Assembly: GCF_001905465.1 (NCBI RefSeq)
Contig: NZ_LISX01000006.1
Location: forward strand, 1 to 64,000
Source: Kitasatospora sp. CB01950
GTDB lineage: Bacteria > Actinomycetota > Actinomycetes > Streptomycetales > Streptomycetaceae
DNA: 64,000 nt
Reading direction: 5' to 3'
Notes under the pieces: generated by a model
Database searches by the model: none
Seen by the model: the letters and a program-made list of their open reading frames with translations, nothing else
Told to the model about the DNA's origin: nothing
Made by a program: the position numbers and the translations under genes
In this document: positions 33,604-42,089 of the stretch, in pieces
Position numbering within the stretch: position 1 is the stretch's first letter
Layout: every line of letters begins with the position of its first letter

Positions 33604-34140
33604 TCAGCCCCGCGGTGCCGGCGTCCACTCGTGCGCCAGCAGACCGAGCAGCGCCGCGTCGATGAACGTGCCCATCACCCACGCCGCGGACCGCAGCGTC
33701 CCCTCGACCACGAACCCGTTCCGCTCGGCGGCCCGGATCATCGCGTGGTTGTCCACCAGCGTGTCCACCTGCAGGCGCTGCAGCCCCCGCACCAGGAACC
33801 CGTACCGACACAGCGCCCCGACCACGTCCACGCCGTACCCCTTCCCCCGCGCCGCCGGCAGCAGCCCCAGCCCCAGGTGCGCCGACCGGTTGTGCGTGTC
33901 GATGCCCCACACGCTGGCCACGCCGATCAGGCTGCCGTGCTCCAGTTCCACCACCGAGAACTGCACGTTCTTCGGATCGTCCTCCTGCGCCTGCCGCGCC
34001 TTGCTCCCCACCGCCACCGGCCGCCAGGCTCTGCCCTCGGCCCGCGACGACCCCTCCACGTCGTTCGACAGCTCACGCTGGATCACCGGCAGATCGTCAT
34101 CGCTCTGGGCCCTCAGCCCGACCTTCTCGCCACGAAGCAT
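33604..34140 (-). CDS. GNAT acetyltransferase, RimJ/RimL type
   Basis: The 178-residue protein starts LRGEKVGLRAQSDDDLPVIQ. It has the GNAT beta-bulge and acetyl-CoA loop in GLLPAARGKGYGVDVVGALC (RxxGxG) and the RimJ/L-style NHAMIRAAERNGFVVEGTLR. It probably acetylates a protein N-terminus or an antibiotic-like amine. Its start overlaps the end of the upstream gene by 44 nt, suggesting translational coupling. Confidence 0.88.
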   Translation of the reverse strand: MLRGEKVGLRAQSDDDLPVIQRELSNDVEGSSRAEGRAWRPVAVGSKARQAQEDDPKNVQFSVVELEHGSLIGVASVWGIDTHNRSAHLGLGLLPAARGKGYGVDVVGALCRYGFLVRGLQRLQVDTLVDNHAMIRAAERNGFVVEGTLRSAAWVMGTFIDAALLGLLAHEWTPAPRG

Positions 34141-34528
34141 CCAAGCTTCCTATCCGATCAACCTCCTTGTCCGCAAGCACATTTGACGTCCAATCAATGC
34201 TCAGGTCTTCGGCGAGGACCTCCACCTCGTTCGGGCCGACGACGGTCAACCAGTGCAGCGCGCAGCGGTTGTTGTGGTGGTCCAGCAGATGGCGGGCCTC
34301 GGCGGGCCACGGGCCCCACCGGGGCAGCTCCCGCACGACCACCTCGTCCACGAGCGCGAGTTCCGGGTCGAAGAGTTCGGCCCGGATGTGGACGATCCCC
34401 ACCAGCCGCAAGGTCACCGTCGCGCTCGCCGACTCGATCCGGATCACCGCTTCGCCCGGTACCAGGTCGGTCCGCAGCACGATCGAGCTCAACCAGCGGA
34501 ACTCGCCGCGAAATCGTTCAAGAATCAC
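34097..34528 (-). CDS. Hypothetical protein overlapping the GNAT gene
   Basis: The 143-residue product is probably cytosolic, with beta strands such as EAVIRIESASATVTLRLVGI and ALHWLTVVGPNEVEVLAEDL. No family was recognised. Composition is less biased than that of random GC-rich frames, and it lies between two minus-strand genes with only a 6-nt gap to the NTPase stop. It overlaps the GNAT start by 44 nt. ATG 34528. Confidence 0.55.
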   Translation of the reverse strand: MILERFRGEFRWLSSIVLRTDLVPGEAVIRIESASATVTLRLVGIVHIRAELFDPELALVDEVVVRELPRWGPWPAEARHLLDHHNNRCALHWLTVVGPNEVEVLAEDLSIDWTSNVLADKEVDRIGSLDASWREGRAEGPER

Positions 34529-34534
34529 GGCGGG

Positions 34535-36784
34535 CTAGCCGACCAGGGTGAGGGCGAGGACGGCTTCGGGGAGGGCGACGACGATCAGGCCGTCGGGGGT
34601 GATGGCGAGGGAGTGGATGGGGGCGCCGAGCCGGATGTCGGCGCCGCGGTGGCGTTCGCCCCAGCGGCGGAGGCGGAGCAGGCCGTCGGACCAGGCGGCG
34701 GCGAGGAGCAGGCCGGCGGGGGTGGCGCCGAGGGCGGTGGCGGTGACGGGGTGGGGGCGCCGGTCGACGGGGGCGGGCAGCGGGGGGCGGCCGGGCATCC
34801 AGGTCCAGACCCGGCCGTCCTCGCCGCCGCTGACGACGAGGGTGCCGCCGTCCGCGTCGGTGACGCCGAGCGCGGTGACGGGGCCGTCGTGCAGGGGCGT
34901 CCCGGGGCGGTGGGTGATGCCGGTGGAGAGGGTGGCGTGGCTGGTGAGGCCGTCGGGGTGGCCGAGGACCAGGGCGTCGTGGTGGCCGGCGACGGCGGTG
35001 CAGGGGCCGAGGGTGTCGAGGGTGCCGGGGGGTGCGCCGACCGCGCCGTCCAGGGTGATCGGGGCGAGCGTGCCGGAGGCGTCGAGCAGCAGGGCCCCGC
35101 CGAACGGGGTGCAGGTCAGGGCGCGCGGGTGGGCCGAGGTCAACGGGGCCGATACGGGGGCGAGTTCACCGGATTCGGGGTCGGCGAGGTGCAGCGCCGA
35201 GCCGTCGGACAGCAGCAGTGACCCGGCGCGCGGTCCGATGCCGAGCGCGACCATGCACGGGCCGGCGGAGGGCCGGTTCCACACGGTGCGCCAGCGGGCG
35301 GCGGCGAGGGAGGCGCAGTGCGCGGCGGACTCGTCGTCGCGGCCGGTGAGCCAGGCGTGCAGGACCGCGGCCCGGTCGGCGGGGCGGGCGAGGGCGTCGC
35401 GGTCGGGTGCGGCGAGCCGCCAGGCCTCGGCGAGGGCGGTGGCGGGTGCGCCGGCGTCCTCGGCGCGCTGGAACGCGGCGGTGACGGTGGCGGGTTCGGC
35501 GTGCAGCAGCAGGTCCAGCTCGTCCAGCATCGGCGAGGCGGGGTCGGCGGCGGAGGCGTGCCGCAGCAGCAGGGCGAGGCGTTCGGGGTCGCTGCCGGCG
35601 AGGTCGGGTCCGCCGTCGTCGCGGACGGGGATGCCGCCGGCGACCTGCCACATCATGCTGCCGTGGTCGACGGGCGGCCGGTCGGCGGCGACCCGGTGGG
35701 CGACCTCGTCGGGGCGCAGCCGCCAGCGGTCGGCCATGGGCGGCGGCGGGAGCAGGTCGGCGGCGGACTTGACGGTCTGTTCGCCGCCCGCGCCGGGCAG
35801 GGTGGCCCACAGGTCGGTGCTGATCGGCCCGTCGGTGATGGACAGCGCGGTGAGCGCGCCGCGTTCGGCGTCGGGGAGGGCGGCCCACCAGGTGTCGGCG
35901 AGGGCGATGGCGCGTTCGGCGGGCGTCCGGGCCGGGTCGAGGGCGGCGTCGGGGGTGCGGGCGGCGAGTTGGGCGAGGCCGGGGCTGGGGTGGGTGGCGG
36001 CGGGGTCGACCGGGTGGCCGGTCAGGCGGCCGCACCAGGCGGCGTACTGGGCGGGGTCGGTCCACTGCGGCTGGTCGAGGTCGAGGACGGCGCCGCCGGG
36101 CGCGGCGGCGGTGAGCAGGTCGGCGGCGGAGCCGTGGGCGGCTTCGACGACCAGCAGCAGCCAGGGGATCGACAGCAGCGGGGCGAGCAGGTCGGCGGCC
36201 ACCCGTTCGGGCATGCCGGGCAGGCCGGGGCCGCCGGCCCGGTCGAGGTCGGTGACGACGACGGTGCGCGGGGTGCCGTCCTGGAGGGCTTCGAGCAGGT
36301 CGGCGGGGTGGCCGGCGGTGAGGCCGAGCAGGTCGGCGAGCCGGGCGGTGGCGGAGCGGACGGTGAGGCCCTCGACGTCCAACAGGGCGTGGACGCGGCG
36401 TCCGGGCCGGGGGTGGTCGGGCGAGCAGGCGGCGGCCAGCCAGGTCAGCAGGTGGGTGCGGCCGCTGCCGGAGGAGCCGGCGACGCGGCACAGGCGCGGC
36501 CCGCGGGTGTCCTCCAGCCAGGCGAGCAGGGCGCGCCCGGCGGGCCGGCGGCCGGCCCCGAGCGGGGGCAGGCCGGGCGGCGGCGCGTCGGCCGGGACGG
36601 GGTCGGTGAGCGGGCGGCGGTGGCGCGGGTGCGGCCGGTAGGCGGCGTCGGGGCCGGGCGGCCAACTGCCCTGCACCGCGTGGACGGGGGACCGTCCGGC
36701 CGGATCGAAGCCCTCGTCGAGGACGTACCGCCAGACGTGCTGTCCGTGGTCCTGCTCGCCGCCGTTGATCGCTGCGCCGTTCAC
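34535..36784 (-). CDS. P-loop NTPase fused to beta-propeller-like repeats
   Basis: The 749-residue product carries a Walker A motif GSSGSGRT at residues 103-110, followed by Walker-B-like RTVVVTDLDRAGG and an AAA/STAND-like region rich in helices. The last 250 residues form repeats of the type VVSGGEDGRVWTWMPGR, LLAAAWSDGLLRLRRWG and SLAITPDGLIVVALPE, consistent with a WD40-like propeller. No effector domain (protease, nuclease) is visible. Streptomycetes have many such ATPase-WD40 proteins of unknown role; signal-transducing STAND function is possible. GTG 36784 follows GAAGGAC. Confidence 0.7.
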   Translation of the reverse strand: MNGAAINGGEQDHGQHVWRYVLDEGFDPAGRSPVHAVQGSWPPGPDAAYRPHPRHRRPLTDPVPADAPPPGLPPLGAGRRPAGRALLAWLEDTRGPRLCRVAGSSGSGRTHLLTWLAAACSPDHPRPGRRVHALLDVEGLTVRSATARLADLLGLTAGHPADLLEALQDGTPRTVVVTDLDRAGGPGLPGMPERVAADLLAPLLSIPWLLLVVEAAHGSAADLLTAAAPGGAVLDLDQPQWTDPAQYAAWCGRLTGHPVDPAATHPSPGLAQLAARTPDAALDPARTPAERAIALADTWWAALPDAERGALTALSITDGPISTDLWATLPGAGGEQTVKSAADLLPPPPMADRWRLRPDEVAHRVAADRPPVDHGSMMWQVAGGIPVRDDGGPDLAGSDPERLALLLRHASAADPASPMLDELDLLLHAEPATVTAAFQRAEDAGAPATALAEAWRLAAPDRDALARPADRAAVLHAWLTGRDDESAAHCASLAAARWRTVWNRPSAGPCMVALGIGPRAGSLLLSDGSALHLADPESGELAPVSAPLTSAHPRALTCTPFGGALLLDASGTLAPITLDGAVGAPPGTLDTLGPCTAVAGHHDALVLGHPDGLTSHATLSTGITHRPGTPLHDGPVTALGVTDADGGTLVVSGGEDGRVWTWMPGRPPLPAPVDRRPHPVTATALGATPAGLLLAAAWSDGLLRLRRWGERHRGADIRLGAPIHSLAITPDGLIVVALPEAVLALTLVG

Positions 36785-37005
36785 TGTTCGCGCTTGTCCT
36801 TCGTGTCCGTCCCCGTGCGCCGGCCCCCTCCACGGCGGGTGGCGCGTCCGGCCCAGTTGCGACCGCCGGCGCCCCGTCCCCCGTCCATCTCCGGCGGCGG
36901 TCAGCCTACTGGAGGTGCGGGTACGTCCGGTCCGGGGCCGGAACCCGGCGGGTGGTCGGGAGCGTGGTGACGGGGAGCGGGGACGGTACGGAGCGGAGGA
37001 GCGGC

Positions 37006-37539
37006 ATGATCGTCTGGGTGAACGGCGCGTTCGGCAGCGGGAAGACGACGCTGGTCGAGGAGGTGCGCGGGCGGCTGCCCGAGGCGCTGGTGTTCGATCC
37101 GGAGGAGGTCGGGTTCCTGCTGCGGCAGGTGGTGCCGGAGCCGTCCGGGGACTTCCAGGACCTGCCGTTGTGGCGGCGTCAAGTGGTGTCGCTGGCAACG
37201 GGGTTGGTGGCCGAGTACGGGCGTCCGGTGCTGGTGCCGATGACGCTGGTGCGGCCGGCGTACCTGGCGGAGGTGTTCGGCGGGCTGGCGGCGGCGGGCG
37301 TCCCGGCGCGGCACTTCTTCCTACGGGTGCCCGAGGAGGTACTGACGGCCCGGATCGACGGGCGGAGCTTCACCCCGGACGATCCGGCGCGGGACGAGAA
37401 GGTGCGGGCCTGGTGCCGGTCGCGGATCGCCGAGTGCCGGGCGGCGGAGGCCGAGATGCCGCCGGAGACCGTGTTCCTGGACGGCGGGTGCACGCCCGCG
37501 CTGCTCGCCGACCTGCTGCTGGCCCATCTCGCACTGTGA
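37006..37539 (+). CDS. TmrB-like ATP-binding protein (tunicamycin-resistance family)
   Basis: The 177-residue P-loop protein starts IVWVNGAFGSGKTTL with Walker A GAFGSGKT at residues 7-14. Further blocks ALVFDPEEVGFLLR, FQDLPLWRRQVVSLA and PVLVPMTLVRPAYLAEVFGG follow Bacillus TmrB closely in order and spacing. TmrB confers tunicamycin resistance, apparently by binding the drug. The C-terminus is shorter than that of TmrB and carries DGRSFTPDDPARDEKVRAWC. ATG 37006 follows GGAGGAG. It is the best candidate self-protection or resistance gene in the window; the actual ligand is unknown. Confidence 0.8.
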   Translation: MIVWVNGAFGSGKTTLVEEVRGRLPEALVFDPEEVGFLLRQVVPEPSGDFQDLPLWRRQVVSLATGLVAEYGRPVLVPMTLVRPAYLAEVFGGLAAAGVPARHFFLRVPEEVLTARIDGRSFTPDDPARDEKVRAWCRSRIAECRAAEAEMPPETVFLDGGCTPALLADLLLAHLAL

Positions 37540-37590
37540 GCCGGCTCACACTGCCAGCCGCCGTGTCACTTTCCCGGCCCGGAACTCCTC
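37535..37590 (+). promoter_or_regulatory. Perfect 16-bp palindrome and ECF41-like promoter
   Basis: TGTGAGCCGGCTCACA (37535-37550) is a perfect palindrome overlapping the tmrB-like stop. It may be a regulator site or a short terminator stem. TGTCACT at 37564-37570 followed after 16 nt by CCTC resembles the ECF41-type promoter (TGTCACA ... CGTC) with one mismatch in each box, placed 37 nt before the ECF41 sigma start. Autoregulation is typical of such sigma factors. Confidence 0.45.
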
Positions 37591-37626
37591 TCACCTCCGA
37601 CACGACCGCCAGAGAGGACACCCAGG

Positions 37627-38574
37627 ATGACCGGGGAGCAGACCGCCGCCGAGCACGACGCCGCGCGGGAGACCGTGCGGGAGACCGCCACGCGGGAGTA
37701 CGCAGACCACCGGGAGCTGCTGTTCTCGCTGGTCTACAACCTGCTGGGCAGCGTCGCCGACACCGAGGACGTGCTGCAGGACACCTGGCTGGCCTGGGCG
37801 GCGCGGCGCGCGGATGCGGCGGCGGGGCCGGTGGAGCATCCGAAGGCGTACCTGGTGCGGGTGGCGGTGAACCGGGCGCTGGCACAGCAGGCGGCGGTGA
37901 GCCGGCGGCGCGAGACGTACGTGGGGCCGTGGCTGCCGGAGCCGCTGGTGGGTCCGTTGGCGGAGCCGGCGGCGGGCGGGGACGGGCCGGCGCAGGTGGA
38001 GCGCGCCGAGTCGGTGTCGCTGGCGCTGCTGGTGGTGCTGGAGACGCTGTCGCCGTTGGAGCGCAGCGCGTTCGTGCTGCACGAGGTGTTCGGGTACAGC
38101 GGCGCGGAGATCGCCGGAATTCTGGGCCGGAGCCCGGCGGCGGTGCGGCAGTTGACGAAGCGGGCGCGGGAGCACGTGCGGGCGAGGCGGCCCCGGTACG
38201 AGCCGGAGCCGGCGGTGCGGCGGCAGGTGACGGAGCGTTTCCTGGCGGCGGCGCTCGGCGGTGATCTGGCGGCGCTGCTGGAGCTGCTGTCACCGGACGT
38301 GACGCTGTGGGGCGACGGCGGCGGGAAGGCGCCCGGGGGGCTGCGTCCGCTCACCGGCCGGAGCAAGGTGGCGCGGCTGCTGGCGGGTCTGGCGCCGAAG
38401 ACCGGTCGCGGGCTGGACGTCGAGTGGCGGAGCGTCAACGGCGCGCCGGCGGTGGTGCTTTCGGCGTTCGGCCGGGCGTTCGCGGTGCTGGTGCTGGACC
38501 TGGTGCCGGACGGCGACCGGATCTCCGGCATCTACGCGGTGTCGAACCCGGACAAGCTCGGGGGTCTGGCGTGA
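37627..38574 (+). CDS. ECF41-type RNA polymerase sigma factor with SnoaL-like C-terminus
   Basis: The 315-residue product has sigma region 2 (HRELLFSLVYNLLGSVADTE, DVLQDTWLAWA), region 4 (LSPLERSAFVLHEVFGYSGA, EIAGILGRSPAAVRQLTKRA) and a fused C-terminal NTF2/SnoaL-like extension. That extension contains the diagnostic DGGGK motif (residues 230-234) and the terminal NPDKL, both characteristic of ECF41. In this group the extension replaces a separate anti-sigma factor. Its GTGA stop overlaps the MMPL start, so sigma factor and exporter are translationally coupled. ECF41 is more usually linked to carboxymuconolactone-decarboxylase, oxidoreductase or epimerase genes. Confidence 0.92.
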   Translation: MTGEQTAAEHDAARETVRETATREYADHRELLFSLVYNLLGSVADTEDVLQDTWLAWAARRADAAAGPVEHPKAYLVRVAVNRALAQQAAVSRRRETYVGPWLPEPLVGPLAEPAAGGDGPAQVERAESVSLALLVVLETLSPLERSAFVLHEVFGYSGAEIAGILGRSPAAVRQLTKRAREHVRARRPRYEPEPAVRRQVTERFLAAALGGDLAALLELLSPDVTLWGDGGGKAPGGLRPLTGRSKVARLLAGLAPKTGRGLDVEWRSVNGAPAVVLSAFGRAFAVLVLDLVPDGDRISGIYAVSNPDKLGGLA

Positions 38575-40688
38575 ACGGGTGGGCTTCCTGGGCGACGGTG
38601 CCGGCCGGCCGGCGCGGCAGCTGGGCGGTGCTGGCGCTGTGGGCGCTGCTGCTGGTCCCTGCGCTGCTGCTGGCGGGGCGGTTGGGCGAGGTGGAGCAGA
38701 ACGACAACGCGGCGTGGCTGCCGGGTGGGGCGGAGTCCACCGCCGTGGTGGAGCGGGCCGCCGCGCTCGGGGCGGCGGACACCGTCCCGGCGATCGTCCT
38801 GTACGACCGTCCGACCGGCATCACGTCGGCCGATCTGACGAAAGCCCGGGCCGATGCGACGGCGTTCGGCTCCGTCGAGGCGGTGGTCGGCGCCGTGCGG
38901 GGGCCGGTGGCGTCGCCGGACGGGAAGGCGCTGCAGACCGTCGTCCAGCTCCGCAAGGGCAAGGACGGCTGGGAGGGCCTCGGCCACAGCGTGGACGCGT
39001 TGACCGCGATCGGCGCGGCGCACGCGGACGGCGGGGCGCACTCGGACGGCCTCGGGTTCCACGTCACCGGGCCCGCCGGGTACGCGTCCGACTCGATCAA
39101 GGCATTCGGCGCGGGCGGCAGCCTGACCACGATCACCGCGGTCGTGGTGGTGCTGATCCTGCTGCTCACCTACCGCAGTCCGTGGCTGCCGCTGCTGTCG
39201 CTGGTCACCGTCGGCGGGGCGCTGGCGGTCGCGGAGGCGGCGGTGTTCCTGCTGGCCCGGTACGCGGGGCTGGTCGTCAACAAGCAGACCGGGTTCATCC
39301 TGGTGGTGCTGGTGTTCGGCGCGGCCACCGACTACGCGCTGCTGCTGATCGCCCGCTACCGGGAGGAGTTGGCGACCCGTCAGGACCCGCACGAGGCGAT
39401 GGCGCGGGCGCTGCGCCGCTGCGCCCCGGCGATCACCGCCTCGGCGGCGACCGTCGCGGCCGGGCTGCTGCTGCTGACCCTGGCCGAGCTCAACTCCACC
39501 CGCGGCATGGGCCCGGCCTGCGCGATCGGCGTCCTGGTGGGCTGGCTGGCGATGCTCACGCTGATGCCCGCCCTGCTGGTGGTCTGCGGCCGCCGCGCGT
39601 TCTGGCCGCGCCGCCCCGAGTACGGCGTGGCCGCGCCGGACGGCGGCCGGATCTGGACCCGCCTCGGCGACGCGATCGCCCGTCGCCCGCGCACCCTCTG
39701 GATCGGCACCGCGCTCGCCCTCGGCGCGCTCGCCCTCGGCTGCTTCGCGCTGCGCGCGGACGGCCTCGCCGACACCGAGCAGTTCACCGGGCACCCGCAG
39801 ACGGCTGTCGGCAAGCAGATCCAGGCCGCGCACTTCCCGGCCGGCGCGGGCGACCCGCTGTACGTGGTGGCCCGGGCCGACGCCGCCGGGCCCGTCCGCA
39901 CGGCCCTCGCCTCCGTCCCGGGCGTACTCGCCCTCGGCGAACCGCTCCTGACGAATGGTCAGATCCTCTTCACGGCCGAGCTCTCCGCCGATCCGAGCAG
40001 CCGGGACGCGATGCGCACCGTCTCGCTCGCCCGCACCGCCGTGCACGCCGTGCCGGGCGCGGACGCGCTGGTCGGCGGGACCACCGCGATCGCCCTCGAC
40101 ACCCGCGACGCGGCCTCCCGCGACGACGCGGTGATCATCCCGGTGGTGCTGCTGACGGTGCTGCTGATCCTCGCCGTGCTGCTCCGCTCGGCGGTCACCC
40201 CGCTGCTGCTGATCGGCACCGTGGTGCTGTCCTTCGGCGCGGCGCTCGGGGTCTCCGCCCTGGTCTTCCGCCACCTGTTCCACTTCGCCGGGACGGACGC
40301 CTCGTTCCCGCTGCTGGTGTTCGTCTTCCTGGTCGCGCTCGGCGTCGACTACAACATCTTCCTGGTCACTCGCGTCCGCGAGGACGCCCGCACCCTGGGC
40401 ACCCGCCGCGCGGCCCGGACCGCGCTCACCGCCACCGGTGGCGTCATCACCTCCGCCGGCCTGGTCCTGGCCGGCACCTTCGCCGCGATGGCCTCGCTCC
40501 CGCTCGTCTTCGCCGCCGAGCTCGGCTTCACCGTCGCCTTCGGCGTCCTCCTCGACACCCTGCTGGTCCGCTCGGTCCTCGTCACGGCCCTCGCCCTCGA
40601 CACCGGCCCCCGCCTCTGGTGGCCGGCCCGCTCCACCGAACCGCCCACCTCGGCCCGGTCGGAAACTTCACCACTACGAGTGACCTGA
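38571..40688 (+). CDS. MMPL (RND-superfamily) membrane exporter
   Basis: The 705-residue MMPL/ActII-3-type transporter has about 12 TM helices in two halves, each with a large extracytoplasmic loop after TM1 (from VEQNDNAAWLPGGAEST, and from FTGHPQTAVGKQIQ). Conserved TM4-type segments read GAATDYALLLIARYREEL and ALGVDYNIFLVTRVRED, carrying the Asp-Tyr pairs for proton relay. It would export lipids, polyketides or drugs using the proton gradient. GTG 38571 overlaps the sigma-factor stop. A long hairpin follows its stop. Confidence 0.93.
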   Translation: MNGWASWATVPAGRRGSWAVLALWALLLVPALLLAGRLGEVEQNDNAAWLPGGAESTAVVERAAALGAADTVPAIVLYDRPTGITSADLTKARADATAFGSVEAVVGAVRGPVASPDGKALQTVVQLRKGKDGWEGLGHSVDALTAIGAAHADGGAHSDGLGFHVTGPAGYASDSIKAFGAGGSLTTITAVVVVLILLLTYRSPWLPLLSLVTVGGALAVAEAAVFLLARYAGLVVNKQTGFILVVLVFGAATDYALLLIARYREELATRQDPHEAMARALRRCAPAITASAATVAAGLLLLTLAELNSTRGMGPACAIGVLVGWLAMLTLMPALLVVCGRRAFWPRRPEYGVAAPDGGRIWTRLGDAIARRPRTLWIGTALALGALALGCFALRADGLADTEQFTGHPQTAVGKQIQAAHFPAGAGDPLYVVARADAAGPVRTALASVPGVLALGEPLLTNGQILFTAELSADPSSRDAMRTVSLARTAVHAVPGADALVGGTTAIALDTRDAASRDDAVIIPVVLLTVLLILAVLLRSAVTPLLLIGTVVLSFGAALGVSALVFRHLFHFAGTDASFPLLVFVFLVALGVDYNIFLVTRVREDARTLGTRRAARTALTATGGVITSAGLVLAGTFAAMASLPLVFAAELGFTVAFGVLLDTLLVRSVLVTALALDTGPRLWWPARSTEPPTSARSETSPLRVT

Positions 40689-40703
40689 CGGTCCGTCAAA
40701 ACA

Positions 40704-40744
40704 GCCCCGCCGGGCGCACCTGAGTGTGGTGCGGCCGGCGGGGC
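40704..40744. terminator. Terminator hairpin between MMPL and DUF397 genes
   Basis: A 17-bp stem with one mismatch (40704-40720 with 40728-40744) and a 7-nt loop lies between the convergent stops 40688 and 40772. On the minus strand it is followed by TGTTTTG, so it can work for the DUF397 side; on the plus strand it closes the MMPL transcript. Confidence 0.8.
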
Positions 40745-40771
40745 CGTTGGCTTCGGGCAGTGCTACAGCGG

Positions 40772-41008
40772 TCAGACCAGGTGGTCGAAGGCGCCTGCCT
40801 TCGCGCCCTGAACCATGGCCCGGATCTCGTCGCGGGTGTAGACGAGCGGCGTCTGCTCCGGCCGCTTGGAGTCACGGACGGCGATGAACGCGCCGACCAC
40901 CCCGAACTCGACGCAGTTGTCGTGGCCCCCGCTGAACGGGGACTTCTCCCAAACGACAGCCGAGAAATCGAGTTCGGCGGGGACGGGCTTGGTGGTGCTC
41001 ACTTTCAC
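40772..41008 (-). CDS. DUF397 small acidic protein (WhiJ-partner type)
   Basis: The 78-residue product has the DUF397 core WEKSPFSGGHDNCVEFGV, then AVRDSKRPEQTPLVYTRDEI. Such proteins occur beside XRE/DUF5753 regulators and oppose or tune their activity. GTG 41008 overlaps the XRE stop by GTGA; GTG 41002 is an alternative. It is transcribed with the XRE gene as the second cistron. Confidence 0.93.
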   Translation of the reverse strand: MKVSTTKPVPAELDFSAVVWEKSPFSGGHDNCVEFGVVGAFIAVRDSKRPEQTPLVYTRDEIRAMVQGAKAGAFDHLV

Positions 41009-41877
41009 AGCTCCTTGATGATCTTGCTGATCTGGCTGCGGGTCTCGGGTGGGCCGAGGGCACGGGCCCGCAGGTGGTCGAAGACCTCGGTGTAGCGCTC
41101 CACATCCTCGGATCCCTCGAAGTACACCGAGTTGGGGCCATTCTCCACCCACACGACGTCCGGATTTGCATCCGGAAATCCCATGAGCACGAACGATCCG
41201 TACAGTCCGGGATGGAATCCGGTGGAGAACGGCAGCAATTGAAGAGTGAGGCCCGGACGCGGCGAGACCTCCAGCAAGTGCTTTAACTGCCCTTTCAGAA
41301 CAGTTTGGTTGCTGCCGATCCGCCGTATCGCGGCCTCGTCGATCACCGCCCACAGCTTCGGGGCGTCCGCCCGGCCCAGCACCTTCGCCTGCCGCTCCAT
41401 CCGCACCGTCACCAGCGCGTCGACCTGTTTGGCCGTCAGATCCACCCGCATCTCGGTGATCACCCGCCGCGCGTAGTCCTCGGTCTGCAACAGCCCCGGC
41501 ATCAACTGCGGTTCGTACGACCGCAGGCTGGTCGCACTCGACTCCAGCGTCAGATAACCGCCGTACGGGGTCGCGTTGATGACCACCGAGTACTTCTTCC
41601 ACCACTGCTGGCGCTGCGCCTGGTCCGCCCGGACCAGGTCGAGGATGTCGGCCCGCTCCGCCGGGTCGGTGACCTGGTAGCAGTCCAGCAGCGCCTTCAC
41701 GAGCAGCGGGGTGGTGCCCCGGTCGCCGGTCTCGATCCGGCTCAGCGAACTCTGGTTGACCTCCACCACCTCGGCCACCTGGGTCAGCGTCAGCTCCCGG
41801 CTGTCCCTCAACTCCTTCAGTCTGGACGCGAGCTGACGTCGATACACAGACTTCGGGGCCGGGTTCCGCTTCGCCAT
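41005..41877 (-). CDS. XRE regulator with DUF5753 domain (WhiJ type)
   Basis: The 290-residue product has an N-terminal HTH (LASRLKELRDSRELTLTQVA, EVVEVNQSSLSRIETGDRG) followed by the DUF5753 region (YEPQLMPGLLQTEDYARRVI, TLQLLPFSTGFHPGLYGSFV, DVVWVENGPNSVYFE). In S. coelicolor, WhiJ and its paralogues with DUF397 partners affect development and antibiotic production. Here the DUF397 gene overlaps downstream and a HATPase gene is divergent, completing the usual triad. Confidence 0.93.
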   Translation of the reverse strand: MAKRNPAPKSVYRRQLASRLKELRDSRELTLTQVAEVVEVNQSSLSRIETGDRGTTPLLVKALLDCYQVTDPAERADILDLVRADQAQRQQWWKKYSVVINATPYGGYLTLESSATSLRSYEPQLMPGLLQTEDYARRVITEMRVDLTAKQVDALVTVRMERQAKVLGRADAPKLWAVIDEAAIRRIGSNQTVLKGQLKHLLEVSPRPGLTLQLLPFSTGFHPGLYGSFVLMGFPDANPDVVWVENGPNSVYFEGSEDVERYTEVFDHLRARALGPPETRSQISKIIKEL

Positions 41878-42089
41878 GGGCGTCAGTCAACACCGCGCCT
41901 CTACCACGCAGCAACCTGATCGGGGGAAATCCGCTTGGGCATATTGCCCGAGCAAGGACCTGGGCGGCATGCTGACTCGCGGTAGCACGACGTGACCGCC
42001 CGGTCGCGTCTCGTGGCACCGTTCTCTGCCCGCCTTGCGCGAGCCCCACCCCTGCGGCCGGCGGCTTGCTCTGCCGCCCGGGAGCCACC

